A stretch of DNA of 64,000 nucleotides from Nocardia fusca NBRC 14340 (lineage in GTDB: Bacteria; Actinomycetota; Actinomycetes; Mycobacteriales; Mycobacteriaceae). Positions 1 to 9,279 of this stretch are shown piece after piece; the stretch's first letter is position 1; each line of letters opens with the position of its first letter. Below the pieces are notes generated by a model. It was given only the letters and a program-made list of their open reading frames with translations. It had not been told where the DNA came from and did no database searches. Location of the stretch: positions 1-64,000 of the forward strand of contig NZ_BDCU01000037.1 in the NCBI RefSeq assembly GCF_001618425.1, written 5' to 3'. The position numbers were made by a program, and so were the translations under genes.

Positions 1-126
1 GCACCCGAACCAGACCCAGCACCCGAACCAGACCCAGCACCCGAACCAGACCCAGCACCCGAACCAGACCCAGCACCCGAACCAGACCCAGCACCCGAAC
101 CAGACCCAGCACCCGAACCAGACCCA
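1..126. repeat. 18-bp tandem repeat (7 copies) encoding GSGSGA
   Basis: Seven exact copies of gcacccgaaccagaccca stand head to tail. A decayed partial copy follows at 127-137, and the array continues beyond the left edge. The unit is a multiple of three, and on the minus strand it reads GSGSGA in the frame of the coiled-coil gene. It is therefore a coding minisatellite that can change length without breaking the frame. Confidence 0.95.
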
Positions 127-1283
127 ACACCCGAACCACTGCCACGAGCCGGTTCGTCCCCACGCCGACCAGCAGCCGGATCCGCGCCGGCACGCCCACC
201 GGCAGCCGGATCCACGCCGGCACGATTGCGGCCAGGGATCCCCGGCTCATGCATGACCACCAGTGCGTCCCGGCCTCCCCGCGTACTCGGCCGGTCTGCT
301 TCCCGGTCCCGGCGGGCCTGTTCCGCCGCCTCCCTGGCCATGCGTGCCTGTTCTCGCGCCTGCTGGTCCAGGCGGCGCTGCCGCTCCTCCTCGAGGCGTG
401 CCTGTTCCCGCGCCTCTCTTTCCACGCGTGCCTGCTCCTCCGCCTCCGCCCGGGCGTGTGCCCTTTCCCGCGCGGTGTCCAGGCGGTTCTGTTCTCTCGT
501 TACGTCGCCCTCCAGCCCCCGGATCTCCCGCGCCACCCGTTGCTGTTCCCTCGTCAGCTCTTCCGCCATCCAATGGGCGTTGTTCCGCGCCCCGGACAGA
601 TCCGGCAGCACCCGTGCTTCCTGGTCGCTGTACGGGCTTTCCAGGACATGCCATCGCGGCTGGGCGGTCACACCGCTCCGGTCGTCGGTACCCGGAGTGG
701 TGTCATTCCACTCCCTTTGCTGTTGCCTGCGCAGCTCATCCCGTCGGGCCCGGAGTTCGTTCCGTCGTGCCTGCAGCTCCTCCAGGCCGCGCCTCCTCTC
801 GTGCACCCTGTTCTGCGCGACTCGCAATTCCGCAATGTCGCGCTCACTGTGGTTCGGCACCCAGACCGCCCGGCCCTCGGCCGCTCGATGCGCATTGAGC
901 CTGTTCATCGCATCCGTGAGCGCCGAGTGTTCCCGCTCGGCCCGATCGAGCCTCCGCAAGAGCCCACGTGACCCCGGTCGCTCCTCCAACCGCTGCGCGA
1001 GCGTCCACCGTCGTCGCTCCAGAGCCCGCAGCTGACCCCGAATCGTGACCTCCCGGGTGAGGTCGAGAATCGCCTGGTGTGCCGGGCTGGCGTCGGACAA
1101 GTCCCCTCGTTCACCGAGTGCTCTTCGAATCCGCGCCGGGTCGTCGGCGTCCGCGAAAGTTCGACTCCCCCCGCGTAGCGCGTCTCCGACGGCCCGTTCA
1201 GGAAGGTCCCAGCCTTCTCTGGTCGCACCAATCAGACGCCGGGACGCTTGCAGCATCGCCGTCAAACTGCTTGCTATCGACAC
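1..1283 (-). CDS. Coiled-coil protein with GSGSGA tail, 3' end outside window
   Basis: The frame is open from the left edge to a stop at 1341-1343. The best start is GTG at 1281-1283, with a GGGAGA about 8 nt upstream; an in-frame ATG lies at 1254-1256. The 427 codons seen begin with a short helical region, then about 250 residues rich in Arg, Glu, Ala and Gln with long charged helices (roughly residues 80-320, coiled-coil-like), then a Pro/Gly-rich stretch, then repeating GSGSGA that continues out of the window. There is no signal peptide or membrane segment in the visible part. I recognise no family. The architecture (helical rod plus repetitive Gly/Ser linker) suggests one piece of a larger multi-domain protein, like the giant protein at the right edge, but no sequence link between the two was seen. 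Function unknown. Confidence 0.7.
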   Translation of the reverse strand, partial: MSIASSLTAMLQASRRLIGATREGWDLPERAVGDALRGGSRTFADADDPARIRRALGERGDLSDASPAHQAILDLTREVTIRGQLRALERRRWTLAQRLEERPGSRGLLRRLDRAEREHSALTDAMNRLNAHRAAEGRAVWVPNHSERDIAELRVAQNRVHERRRGLEELQARRNELRARRDELRRQQQREWNDTTPGTDDRSGVTAQPRWHVLESPYSDQEARVLPDLSGARNNAHWMAEELTREQQRVAREIRGLEGDVTREQNRLDTARERAHARAEAEEQARVEREAREQARLEEERQRRLDQQAREQARMAREAAEQARRDREADRPSTRGGRDALVVMHEPGIPGRNRAGVDPAAGGRAGADPAAGRRGDEPARGSGSGVGSGSGAGSGSGAGSGSGAGSGSGAGSGSGAGSGSGAGSGSG

Positions 1284-2199
1284 GAAGTCGCTCTCCCGCC
1301 CGAACCTGCCCTCGGTAGGGTGATTCGGCGGCGTTTCCGCTCATACGAGAAACGTGGCACCCCGCCGTGGCCCGCACCGATTTCGTTCGATCCACCAGCC
1401 GAACGCCGCATCGTACAGCCTCCGCACGAAACACGGTTCATATCAACACTTCCTGTACTGATACCGCTATTCTCTGGTCGGACCGGCACCGGTCAGGATG
1501 TCGAGCGTACTGACACACTCGACGAAGCGGTGCTGCGCGGCTCGATCTCACTTCACCCGTAGTAGTCGACCGATATAACTTTCCCCTGGTTGTCGACCGA
1601 ACAACGCTAACCGTATCGCGGTCGGCTCCTCAACAATGGGAATGCGAACCCGGGTTGATCTGTCGGCGACCAGTGGCCCGGCAATACCAGGCCCACCGAA
1701 GGTCGGGACCTGTTCGTTGTTCGGACAGTCCATATCCCGCCCCGACACACATGTAGTCGCGTGGTGGGAGTGCCCGCCGCCGCGGCGACCGACAGGGCGG
1801 CGGCGCTTCCGACGAAATCCGCTGCCGGGCCACAGTTTCTCCGCAGGCGCCCGTAGTCGGGATCGTGTTCGCTCCACGAGCCCTTCGGCGGAACCGTCCG
1901 ATCGCCGGCACGGATCCTGGCCATCCGATCCCCACGTCGCGGCCTGGGCAGGCGTTCGCGGTCATGACGATCCCGGACCCCACCGAGTGCGGTGCGGCAG
2001 CGTGCCTGTGCGATGCTGAATACCCGACGAAAGGAATCGACCGTGGTCATGGGCATGGTGCTCGGCGATCGCCGCTTCCACGTTTCGACGTGCGAGTGAT
2101 CCGGCCTGTCATCGTGCTGATCAGCGGCTGATCCCTGCGGTACTGCTGCGTCGAAGCGTCGCCGCCCGCAGGCACCTTCGTATCCCACAGGAGTACGTC
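1284..2199. other. Intergenic stretch, no supported gene
   Basis: About 900 bp separate the coiled-coil gene (minus) from the methyltransferase gene (plus). Several frames of 100-190 codons are open on both strands. They overlap one another, give Arg-rich low-complexity translations without motifs, and lack convincing ribosome-binding sites. I see no RNA gene or clear terminator. The divergent promoters of the flanking genes should lie here. Confidence 0.6.
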
Positions 2200-3369
2200 A
2201 TGTCCACGATCGATTGGACCGAACACGAATCTTCTCTTCCCGCCCGGTGGCATTCCGAGAATGCCACCCCCGCCCCCGAACGCGTCGTCGCCGTAGACGA
2301 TCGCATCACCGCGAAGGCCGCGTACGGCCTGGCGAGAGCGGGCACGGGGCTGCTCTGGCAGGGCGATTTCCACAATGCCCGCCAGATCGTGCGAGCCGTG
2401 GACCGCCGCTGGCAGCAGGTTCCGCGTGCCACACGGGCCGGAAGCGACCCCGCCGCTCTCTTCTACGGCCACCGCGCCGCGCGGGCCGAACGAGCCGAAC
2501 TGCTCGGCAGGCTGCTGGTCGTGCTGGAACGCGACCGCTCGCTGCGGCTGCGGCGCGCACCGGATGTACGGCCGGCCTGCGACCACGCGTACGGCGCGGC
2601 CACCGGCGGCCCGGTGGGTGGCGAGCGGATCTGCGTGTCGCTGCCCGAACTCCTCGGCGTCCTCAGCGCCTACCAGTGGCATCGCAAGGGTGTCGATGTC
2701 CCCGCGCTCGGCGCGCGCATCCACCCGGACTACGGCGTGTTCTCGCCGGTGCGCGGCGAGTACGTCGATCTGGTCGATCGGGCACCGTTCCCGGCCGGCG
2801 CCGGGCAGCCGCGGGCGTTCGACCTCGGCACCGGCACCGGGGTGCTCGCCGCCGTCCTCGCCCGCCGGGGCGCCCGGGTGGTGGCCACCGATATCAACCC
2901 CCGTGCCGTCACCTGCGCACGTGCGAACATGCGCCGGCTCGGCCTCGGCGACCGCGTGCGGATCATCGAGGCCGACCTGTGGCCGAGTGGGCGAGCCGAC
3001 CTGATCGTATGCAACCCGCCCTGGCTGCCGGCGGAGCCGACCTCCGCCCTGGAGCTGGGCATCTACGACCGCGGATCCGACGTGCTGCATCGCTTCCTGG
3101 ACGGCCTCCCGGCCCACCTGACCGAAACCGGTGAGGCGTGGCTCGTCCTGTCGGATCTCGCCGAGCGGCTCGGATTACGGACGCGCGACGAGCTTCTCGC
3201 CCGTATCGCTGCCGCCGGTCTTCGCGTGGCGGACCGCTACGACACCACGCCGCGGCATCCCCGGGCCTCGGATACCACCGACCCACTGCACGAGGCCCGG
3301 CGGTCCGAGGTCACGTCGCTGTGGCGATTGGTGCGGGACTCCGGGCCGGGTACTCGACCGCCGGAATAA
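2200..3369 (+). CDS. Class I SAM-dependent methyltransferase (PrmC-like core)
   Basis: This 389-residue protein has a non-catalytic N-terminal half followed by a Rossmann methyltransferase domain. Motif I is DLGTGTG at residues 208-214, an acidic motif II follows (TDINP, about 230-234), and the catalytic-loop motif NPPW lies at 272-275. NPPW/NPPY is typical of enzymes that methylate planar nitrogens, such as glutamine N5 (PrmC, HemK) or adenine/guanine N6/N2. The N-terminal 190 residues do not resemble the PrmC helical domain closely, so the substrate cannot be named; a protein or small-molecule target is possible. The ATG is preceded by aggagtacgtc. It stands alone, with the DHFR-like gene convergent downstream. 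Confidence 0.85.
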   Translation: MSTIDWTEHESSLPARWHSENATPAPERVVAVDDRITAKAAYGLARAGTGLLWQGDFHNARQIVRAVDRRWQQVPRATRAGSDPAALFYGHRAARAERAELLGRLLVVLERDRSLRLRRAPDVRPACDHAYGAATGGPVGGERICVSLPELLGVLSAYQWHRKGVDVPALGARIHPDYGVFSPVRGEYVDLVDRAPFPAGAGQPRAFDLGTGTGVLAAVLARRGARVVATDINPRAVTCARANMRRLGLGDRVRIIEADLWPSGRADLIVCNPPWLPAEPTSALELGIYDRGSDVLHRFLDGLPAHLTETGEAWLVLSDLAERLGLRTRDELLARIAAAGLRVADRYDTTPRHPRASDTTDPLHEARRSEVTSLWRLVRDSGPGTRPPE

Positions 3370-3431
3370 TAGGGTCGTGGCGCCTGCCGGGTGAGGAGAC
3401 GCCGGACACCGGACAGCTGCATCGGACGGGC

Positions 3432-4010
3432 TCAGCCATGCAGGGTGGGCCGGTACACGAGCTCCTGGATGTGGCCGTCGAGCGTCCGGCTCTCGAGCAG
3501 TTCGAGGTCGAAGTCCGCCGCGCCCGCGAAGATCGGTTCCCGCCCGCTGCGGCCGGTGATCACCGGGAAGATTGTCACCTGCACCCGGTCGACCAGGCCC
3601 GCGGCCATCAGCGTCCGGTTCATCGACAGGCTCCCGTGCGAGCACAACGGCACCTCGGACTCCTCCTTCAGCCGGGCGACGATATCGACGGCATCACCGC
3701 GCACGACGGTGGCGTCCGGCCAGTCGAGTGGTTCGGCCAGCGTGGTCGATACCACCGCGGCCGGCAGGTGCCGCATCCGCGTGACCCATGGGTCGTTCAC
3801 CTCGGATTCCTCGGTGCCGGCGGCCACCATCTGCGCGAACGCCCGATAGGTGTCGGCCCCGAAGACCATGCGCTGCGCCGCACTGTAGCGGGCGAGGCGG
3901 TGGTCGAGCAGCTCAGGGCCCTGTTTTCCCCAGTAGCCGGTCCAGTCCCCGACGGCGGCGCCGAAGCCGTCGAGGCTGGAAAAGACGTCGAACGTGTAGA
4001 TAACGGTCAC
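3432..4010 (-). CDS. Dihydrofolate reductase family (RibD C-terminal-like) protein
   Basis: The protein has 192 residues when started at GTG 4008-4010, which has GGAG about 8 nt upstream; longer in-frame starts have no such site. The N-terminus (YTFDVFSSLDGFG) and the C-terminal strand pattern fit the RibD/dihydrofolate-reductase fold that binds NADPH. In actinobacteria these stand-alone proteins are mostly uncharacterised reductases and are not essential DHFR. The gene converges with the methyltransferase gene and diverges from the transporter gene. The fold is clear; the substrate is unknown. Confidence 0.8.
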   Translation of the reverse strand: MTVIYTFDVFSSLDGFGAAVGDWTGYWGKQGPELLDHRLARYSAAQRMVFGADTYRAFAQMVAAGTEESEVNDPWVTRMRHLPAAVVSTTLAEPLDWPDATVVRGDAVDIVARLKEESEVPLCSHGSLSMNRTLMAAGLVDRVQVTIFPVITGRSGREPIFAGAADFDLELLESRTLDGHIQELVYRPTLHG

Positions 4011-4284
4011 GATGTTCTCCTCGAGTACGGGTCTTTGTCGATCGAGACCGGAAACGGCGGCAGAACTCATCGCAGCGGGAACTCCCGGGCGCGGTTCCGG
4101 AGCCGGGAGAGCTCGACTTCACGCCCTCACCGAGGTGGTTCCGCGGGCAGCCGGTTCATCCGCCGGACGCGGAAATTCCGAACCCCGTCTCGCGACCGTG
4201 GCCCCTACCTGCACACTGTGTGCGGGGCTGCGCGGGATTCCGGTCACCGCGCACTCCGTGTACGAGTGAAGAGAGGGATCACTT

Positions 4285-5661
4285 ATGTCCGAAACCACGA
4301 CCCCGGGACTGTCCGTCCCCGAGGGACCGCCACCGGCCACCGAGTCGACGTCATCGCGGGCGGCGACACGCCGCGCGGTCTGGAACACGCTGCGCGGATC
4401 GTCGGGAAATCTCGTCGAGTGGTACGACGTCTACGTCTACACCGTGTTCGCCTCGTACTTCGAGAGCCACTTCTTCGATTCGGCGGACAAGAACTCCACC
4501 TTCTACGTCTACGCGATCTTCGCCGTCACGTTCCTCATGCGCCCGGTCGGCTCCTGGTTCTTCGGGCGCTACGCCGACCGGCGCGGCCGGCGCGCGGCGC
4601 TCACCTTCAGCGTCTCGCTGATGGCGGCGTGTTCGCTGGTGATCGCGCTCGTGCCGGGACGCGAGACGATCGGCGTGGGTGCGGCCGTGATCCTGATCCT
4701 GTGCCGGCTGGTGCAGGGCTTCGCGACCGGCGGCGAGTACGGTGCGTCGGCCACCTATATGTCCGAGGCGGCCACCCGGGAACGCCGCGGCTTCTTCTCG
4801 TCGTTCCAGTACGTCACCCTCGTCGGTGGTCATGTGCTCGCCCAGCTCACCCTGCTGGTTCTGCAGGTGTTCCTGGACAAGTCGGAGATCTCCGATTTCG
4901 GGTGGCGTATCGCCTTCTTCATCGGCGGTGTGGCCGCGGTCGTGGTCTTCTGGTTGCGCCGGAGCATGGACGAATCGCTGACCGCCGAACAGCTCGACGC
5001 GGTCCGGCGCGGTGAAGACTCCGAATCGGGCTCCCTCCGCGTCCTGCTGGCCGAGTATTGGCGGCCGCTGCTGGTGTGCTTCCTGGTCACCATGGGTGGC
5101 ACGCTCGCGTTCTACACCTACAGCGTGAACGCCCCGGCCATGGTCAAGACCGCGTTCGAAGGTCAGGGTATGACGGCCACCTGGATCAACCTGGCCGGGC
5201 TGGTCTTCCTCATGCTGTTGCAGCCGGTCGGTGGGCTGATCAGCGACAAGGTGGGCCGCAAACCCGTCCTGGTGTTCTTCGGCATCGGTGGCGTCCTCTA
5301 CACCTGGTTCCTCATCACCTTCCTCCAGGACGCCACCTCGGTGGCGGCGACACTGGTGGTGACCTGCGTCGGCTATGTGCTGCTCACCGGCTATACGTCG
5401 ATCAATGCCATCGTCAAAGCCGAACTGTTCCCCTCACATATCCGGGCACTGGGAGTCGGTGTCGGATACGCCCTGGCCAATTCGGTATTCGGCGGTACCG
5501 CGCCGATGATCTACCAGGCCGCGAAGAACGGCGGACAGGTGCCGTGGTTCATCGGGTACGTGACGGTCGTCATCGGTATCTCGCTGGTCGTCTACCTCTT
5601 CGTACTGAAGAACAAGAGCGAGACCGCACTGGACAAGGAGCAGGGGCGCGCGTTCGGGTAA
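4285..5661 (+). CDS. MFS transporter of the metabolite:H+ symporter (MHS) type
   Basis: This 458-residue protein has about 12 hydrophobic segments. It shows the MHS/KgtP/ShiA signature: an N-terminal GNLVEWYDVYVY motif in the first membrane helix, the loop 2-3 motif GRYADRRGRR, and RLVQGFATGGEYG before helix 5. Family members import dicarboxylates, shikimate, proline/betaine or alpha-ketoglutarate with protons; the substrate here is not determined by sequence. The ATG lies after a gagaggga ribosome-binding site. A strong hairpin ends the transcript at 5732-5762. Confidence 0.9.
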   Translation: MSETTTPGLSVPEGPPPATESTSSRAATRRAVWNTLRGSSGNLVEWYDVYVYTVFASYFESHFFDSADKNSTFYVYAIFAVTFLMRPVGSWFFGRYADRRGRRAALTFSVSLMAACSLVIALVPGRETIGVGAAVILILCRLVQGFATGGEYGASATYMSEAATRERRGFFSSFQYVTLVGGHVLAQLTLLVLQVFLDKSEISDFGWRIAFFIGGVAAVVVFWLRRSMDESLTAEQLDAVRRGEDSESGSLRVLLAEYWRPLLVCFLVTMGGTLAFYTYSVNAPAMVKTAFEGQGMTATWINLAGLVFLMLLQPVGGLISDKVGRKPVLVFFGIGGVLYTWFLITFLQDATSVAATLVVTCVGYVLLTGYTSINAIVKAELFPSHIRALGVGVGYALANSVFGGTAPMIYQAAKNGGQVPWFIGYVTVVIGISLVVYLFVLKNKSETALDKEQGRAFG

Positions 5662-5731
5662 CGGCACGCGACCCGGAATCGCGGATCGGAGCCTCGCCCG
5701 CGGGCGACGTCCGACCGGTGTACACACGCAA

Positions 5732-5762
5732 CCGAGCGGCCCGTCGGCGACGGGCCGCTCGG
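5732..5762. terminator. Bidirectional hairpin terminator
   Basis: Perfect 14-bp arms (ccgagcggcccgtc / gacgggccgctcgg) with a 3-nt loop lie between the convergent MFS and TetR genes. No T-tract follows on either side, as is common in actinobacteria. Confidence 0.8.
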
Positions 5763-5805
5763 CCCCGGTGGTGCCGTAACGGTCGTTGATCCCGAATGCC
5801 CTCTG

Positions 5806-6387
5806 TCAGAGCGACATTCCGCTCGCGAGGAACTCCAGCGCCTCGTCGACGACGGCGTAGATGTCCTCATTGTTGTCGATCGCGCGCAGGTAGGCCATCA
5901 CTGCTACACCGGCTATCGCTCCGGTCCAGTACCGGACTCGCGGGTCGTCCGGTTCCCGGCCGGTCCGCCGGGCGACGGCTTCGATGAACGGCGGCAGATC
6001 CGTCTCCACCTTGTGCGCCACGGCGGCACGTAGTTCGGGCACGGTGGCGATGAGCCTCATCCGAGTGGTCTCCACCGCGGCCAAGTCGACATGTGCGCTG
6101 TCGAGTACCGCGAGCAGCGCGTTGCGTGCGGCTTCGAGTGGCGACAGATCGGCCGGCTCGGCGAGGAACTTGTCCAGGAAGATGGGGTCCACGCGGTCGA
6201 ACAGCACCGTATCCGGTTTGGTGGGGAAATAGCGGAACAGCGTGCTCGGCGAAACCTCGGCGGCCGCGGCCACCTCCTCGAGTGTGGTGTTGGCGTACCC
6301 CTTTTCCCGGTAGAGGCGCAGCGCGTGATCCTGGATGGCTTCACGCGTCCGCTTCTTCTTGAGTTCTCGCAGCCCGCCGGTGCTCAT
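5806..6387 (-). CDS. TetR/AcrR-family regulator, probable repressor of the MMPL operon
   Basis: The protein has 193 residues when started at ATG 6385-6387 (MSTGGLRELKKKRTR). The N-terminal HTH is typical of TetR: TREAIQDHALRLY, TTLEEVAAAAEVSPSTLFRYFPTK. The C-terminal ligand-binding domain is helical and resembles the MftR/SACE_7040 style. It starts 4 bp after the MMPL stop codon, so both are one operon, with the regulator as second gene. The likely operator is the perfect palindrome just before mmpL at 8630-8669, giving autoregulation; this is inferred from position. Confidence 0.88.
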   Translation of the reverse strand: MSTGGLRELKKKRTREAIQDHALRLYREKGYANTTLEEVAAAAEVSPSTLFRYFPTKPDTVLFDRVDPIFLDKFLAEPADLSPLEAARNALLAVLDSAHVDLAAVETTRMRLIATVPELRAAVAHKVETDLPPFIEAVARRTGREPDDPRVRYWTGAIAGVAVMAYLRAIDNNEDIYAVVDEALEFLASGMSL

Positions 6388-6391
6388 GGCT

Positions 6392-8617
6392 TCATCCTGC
6401 CGAACCTTTCGCCGGCGTAACAACGCGGTGGTGCGCGTCGGCTGGGTCGGGCCCCGGCGCTTTCCGCAGTTTCTCACCCTCGACGTCGAGGTTCGGCAGT
6501 ATCCGGTCCAGCCACTCCGGCAACCACCAGGCCCTGTCCCCGACGAGCGCGAGAACCGCCGGGACGATGGTCATCCGCACGACGAAGGCGTCGACCGCGA
6601 CCGCCGCCGCCAGCGCCACGCCGATCTGCACGATATCGCTGGCCTCACCGGTGGCGAACCCGGCGAACACACTCACCATGATGATCGCGGCCGCGGCCAC
6701 CACGCGCGCGCCGTGCCCGAAACCGGCACGGATCGACGAGGTCGCCGAGGCGCCGTGGACGTACTCCTCCCGCATCCGGGTCACCAGGAACACCTCGTAG
6801 TCCATGGCCAGCCCGAATACGACGCCGATGATGAAGATCGGCAGCATGCTCACCACGACGTCGGTATCGCGGATGCCCAGCCATTCCAGATGACCCCACT
6901 GGAAGGTGGCCACCAGGACACCGAAGGTCGCCGCCACGGTGAGCAGGAAACCCACCGTCGCCTTCAGCGGTACGACGATCGAGCGGAAAACCGTCATCAG
7001 CAGTAGGAACGACAGACCGACCACCACCAGGAGGTAGATCCACAGGGCGTCCGCCATCCGGTCGCTGAAATCGATGATGACCGCAGCGGTTCCGGTGACC
7101 GCGATCCGGGCGCCGAACCGGGCGACGCTGTCGGCGACACCGCCGCGCAGCCGCTGAACCAGTTGCTCGGTCTGTTCGCTGTCGGGTCCACTGCCCGGGA
7201 CGACTCCGATGATGGCCGTGTCGCCGGCCGGGTTGAATTCCGGCGGTGCGGCCATGGCGACCCCTTCGGTTCCGGCCAGGGCCGCGTGCACCCGTCGCGC
7301 GGCGTCCTCGGGCTGTGGCGCACCGGTGAGGTCGGCGACCACCAGCAGCGGGCCGTTGAATCCCGGGCCGAACCCTTCCGCCACCGCGTCGTAGGCCTGA
7401 CGCTGCGTCGAATGCTCGGGGTAGGTGCCCTGATCCGGGACGCCGAGACGCAGGTCCAGCGCCGGAAACGTCAGGACACCGAGTCCGAGCAGCGCGACGA
7501 TCAGTGTCGTCACCGGCCGCCGAGTGGTCAGTGACGCCCAGCGCTGCCCGAGTGTGAACCGCGGCCGGCCGGTCGCGGCGGGCGGGGCGCCCTCGGTCGA
7601 TTGCCGCCGTCGGCCGCGCGGCAACACCCGCCGCCCGGCGAACCCGAGCAGCGCCGGCAGCAGGGTGACGGCCACCAGCACCGCGACGACCACGGTCACC
7701 GCGGCGGCGACCCCCATCTCGGTGAGCAGCCCGATCCCCACGACGCCGAGCCCGAGCAGCGCGATCACCACGGTCAGGCCGGCGAAGAGGACGGCGGATC
7801 CGGCGGTGCCCACCGCCCGGCCGATCGCCTCCTCGGGATCGGGGTTCCGGGTCAGCTCATGGGTGTAGCGGGAGACGATGAACAGCGCGTAGTCGATGCC
7901 GACGGCGAGACCGAGCATGAGCGCGAGGATCGGGGTCGTGACGCCGAGGTCGAGAAAGGCGGTGGCCGCGAGGATCCCCAGGAGACCCACCGCGACTCCG
8001 GTGACCCCGGTCACCAGCGACATCCCCGCGGCGACCAACGATCCCAGGGTGATCACGAGAACCACCGCGGCGATGAGCAATCCGATGAGTTCCTTGCTCA
8101 CATCCGGCATCAGCTCCATCACGTCCCCGCCCACCGCGACCCGCAGGTCGGCCGAACCACTCCGGTCGACCAGATCCATGAGCTCCTGACGACTCGAATC
8201 ACGCACTGCTTCGAAGGACACCGCGTAGGTCACCTCGGCGACGGCGATCCGCCGATCCGCCGAGATCAGGCCGCTGTCGAACGGGGTCCGCACGGCCGCC
8301 ACCTCGGCGGCCCGGGCGGCGGCGTCGACCACCTCGGTGATCTGCCGGCGCAGCGCGGGATCGGTCACCGTGCCGTTCTCGGCGACAAAGACGATCTGGG
8401 CGGACCCGCCGTCGAGAGGGACCTCGGCGAACCGCTCCGCCAGCAGATCGAGAGCTTCCTGGGATTGCGTACCGGGCAGGCTGAAGGACGTCGCGGAAGG
8501 GGAGGCCAGGATGGCGGCCCCCGCCCCCAGGGCGGCCACCAGCAGGATCCAGCACAGGAGCACGAGCCGTCGAGCGCGAAAACTGAACCGCCCGATCCGA
8601 TACAACAGAGTCGACAT
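6392..8617 (-). CDS. MMPL-family RND transporter
   Basis: This 741-residue membrane protein has the duplicated RND/MMPL layout: one N-terminal membrane helix, a periplasmic loop (about residues 40-170), five helices, then a repeat of the pattern in the C-terminal half. Sequences such as GLAVGIDYALFIVSRY and FGLAMDYEVFLVTRMREEY are the paired MMPL helix-4/5 motifs with Asp-Tyr proton-relay residues. Relatives in mycobacteria export lipids, siderophores or drugs. This protein is the short, non-MmpL3 type found with a TetR repressor and is probably a drug or lipid efflux pump. It is the first gene of a two-gene operon with the TetR gene, under a strong palindrome. Confidence 0.92.
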   Translation of the reverse strand: MSTLLYRIGRFSFRARRLVLLCWILLVAALGAGAAILASPSATSFSLPGTQSQEALDLLAERFAEVPLDGGSAQIVFVAENGTVTDPALRRQITEVVDAAARAAEVAAVRTPFDSGLISADRRIAVAEVTYAVSFEAVRDSSRQELMDLVDRSGSADLRVAVGGDVMELMPDVSKELIGLLIAAVVLVITLGSLVAAGMSLVTGVTGVAVGLLGILAATAFLDLGVTTPILALMLGLAVGIDYALFIVSRYTHELTRNPDPEEAIGRAVGTAGSAVLFAGLTVVIALLGLGVVGIGLLTEMGVAAAVTVVVAVLVAVTLLPALLGFAGRRVLPRGRRRQSTEGAPPAATGRPRFTLGQRWASLTTRRPVTTLIVALLGLGVLTFPALDLRLGVPDQGTYPEHSTQRQAYDAVAEGFGPGFNGPLLVVADLTGAPQPEDAARRVHAALAGTEGVAMAAPPEFNPAGDTAIIGVVPGSGPDSEQTEQLVQRLRGGVADSVARFGARIAVTGTAAVIIDFSDRMADALWIYLLVVVGLSFLLLMTVFRSIVVPLKATVGFLLTVAATFGVLVATFQWGHLEWLGIRDTDVVVSMLPIFIIGVVFGLAMDYEVFLVTRMREEYVHGASATSSIRAGFGHGARVVAAAAIIMVSVFAGFATGEASDIVQIGVALAAAVAVDAFVVRMTIVPAVLALVGDRAWWLPEWLDRILPNLDVEGEKLRKAPGPDPADAHHRVVTPAKGSAG

Positions 8618-8629
8618 GACAGCCTCTTT

Positions 8630-8669
8630 AAAGTGGTAGTTACTGTCTACTGACAGTAACTACCACTTT
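8630..8669. promoter_or_regulatory. Perfect 18-bp-arm palindrome, probable TetR operator for mmpL
   Basis: Arms aaagtggtagttactgtc and gacagtaactaccacttt are exact reverse complements around a 4-nt centre (tact), ending 12 bp before the mmpL ATG. Arms of 18 bp are long for one TetR dimer and could hold two overlapping sites. Its position and symmetry fit repression by the TetR encoded downstream. Confidence 0.8.
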
Positions 8670-8826
8670 CTCGAATGGCAATGAAACAGCGCAGAATGCG
8701 GGTTCGGCCGGGTTCGAGGAACCCTCGCGCACCGGATGACCACCGAGGATCACGACGAACTTCGGGGCGCCGTCGCCCCGGCGATATCCCGCGGTGCGGA
8801 CGCGGGCCGCGACGATGTGTCAACGT

Positions 8827-8838
8827 TGTAGATCTACA
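8827..8838. promoter_or_regulatory. 12-bp palindrome tgtagatctaca, operator-like
   Basis: A perfect palindrome lies 35 bp before the truncated TetR fragment on the plus strand. The same half-site (gtaga/tctac) recurs at 9280-9292 before the complementary TetR fragment, so both may be sites of the same lost regulator. Confidence 0.45.
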
Positions 8839-8873
8839 TCAGAACGCAACGGTCCCGAGGAACGGAGCGCTTC

Positions 8874-9122
8874 GTGACAACTGAGCGCCGGATGGCCCAG
8901 GCGGTGGGCCGCAATCCGATGGTGATCTACCGGCATGTGCCGAACAAGGCCGCTGTCCTCGACGGTGTTGCCGAGGCGGTCTTCGCGGAACTCACGGTCG
9001 ACGCCGCGGCGTCCGACTGGGTCGCCGAGATGCGGCGGATGGCCCGGGAGTTCCGCCGGGTCACCAGCAGCGGCACCACATGCGTCGCATGGACAATCGC
9101 TCGACGCTGTCGCGGTCGATGA
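8874..9122 (+). pseudogene. TetR regulator fragment: HTH recognition helix and start of ligand domain
   Basis: From GTG 8874 the translation begins TTERRMAQAVGRNPMVIYRH, the second half of a TetR HTH (helices 2-3) without helix 1. It continues with PNKAAVLDGVAEAVFAEL and loses family resemblance at about codon 63 (near 9062), then reads into unrelated frame. The missing first half of a TetR HTH lies just downstream on the opposite strand (9061-9237). A functional repressor from this piece is unlikely. Confidence 0.7.
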
Positions 9123-9237
9123 TCTCCAGCGCGGCGGCCGATATCGCCGGGCGGGTCAGCGGACGGACTCGATGGCCCCCGGGAGGATCGTCCGGTCGTG
9201 CCGGGCCGGCGAACGGCTGCGCTCTCTTCTCGTCCAT
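9061..9237 (-). pseudogene. TetR regulator fragment: N-terminus and HTH helix 1, opposite strand
   Basis: Starting at ATG 9235-9237 the minus strand encodes about 58 residues ending TRPAISAAALEIIDRDSVERLSMRRM and then four unrelated residues and a stop. This is a TetR N-terminus cut exactly where the plus-strand fragment (8874 onwards) picks up (RRMAQAVG). The two pieces would form one normal regulator if the roughly 200-bp segment between them were inverted. An alternative is two independently decayed TetR genes. Confidence 0.65.
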
Positions 9238-9279
9238 CGGACGACCCGCCGGTTCATCGCCCGTTGACAACAGCGTAAT

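Noticed and set aside
1..137. Possible CRISPR array
   Set aside because: The repeat has no spacers, is in frame and encodes GSGSGA.
226..1035. Plus-strand frames of 200-270 codons across the coiled-coil gene
   Set aside because: Arg/Ser-rich mirror of the minus-strand coding frame, which has the natural composition and a GTG start with ribosome-binding site.
1607..2188. 193-codon minus-strand frame
   Set aside because: Low-complexity, no ribosome-binding site and overlaps several other equally open frames.
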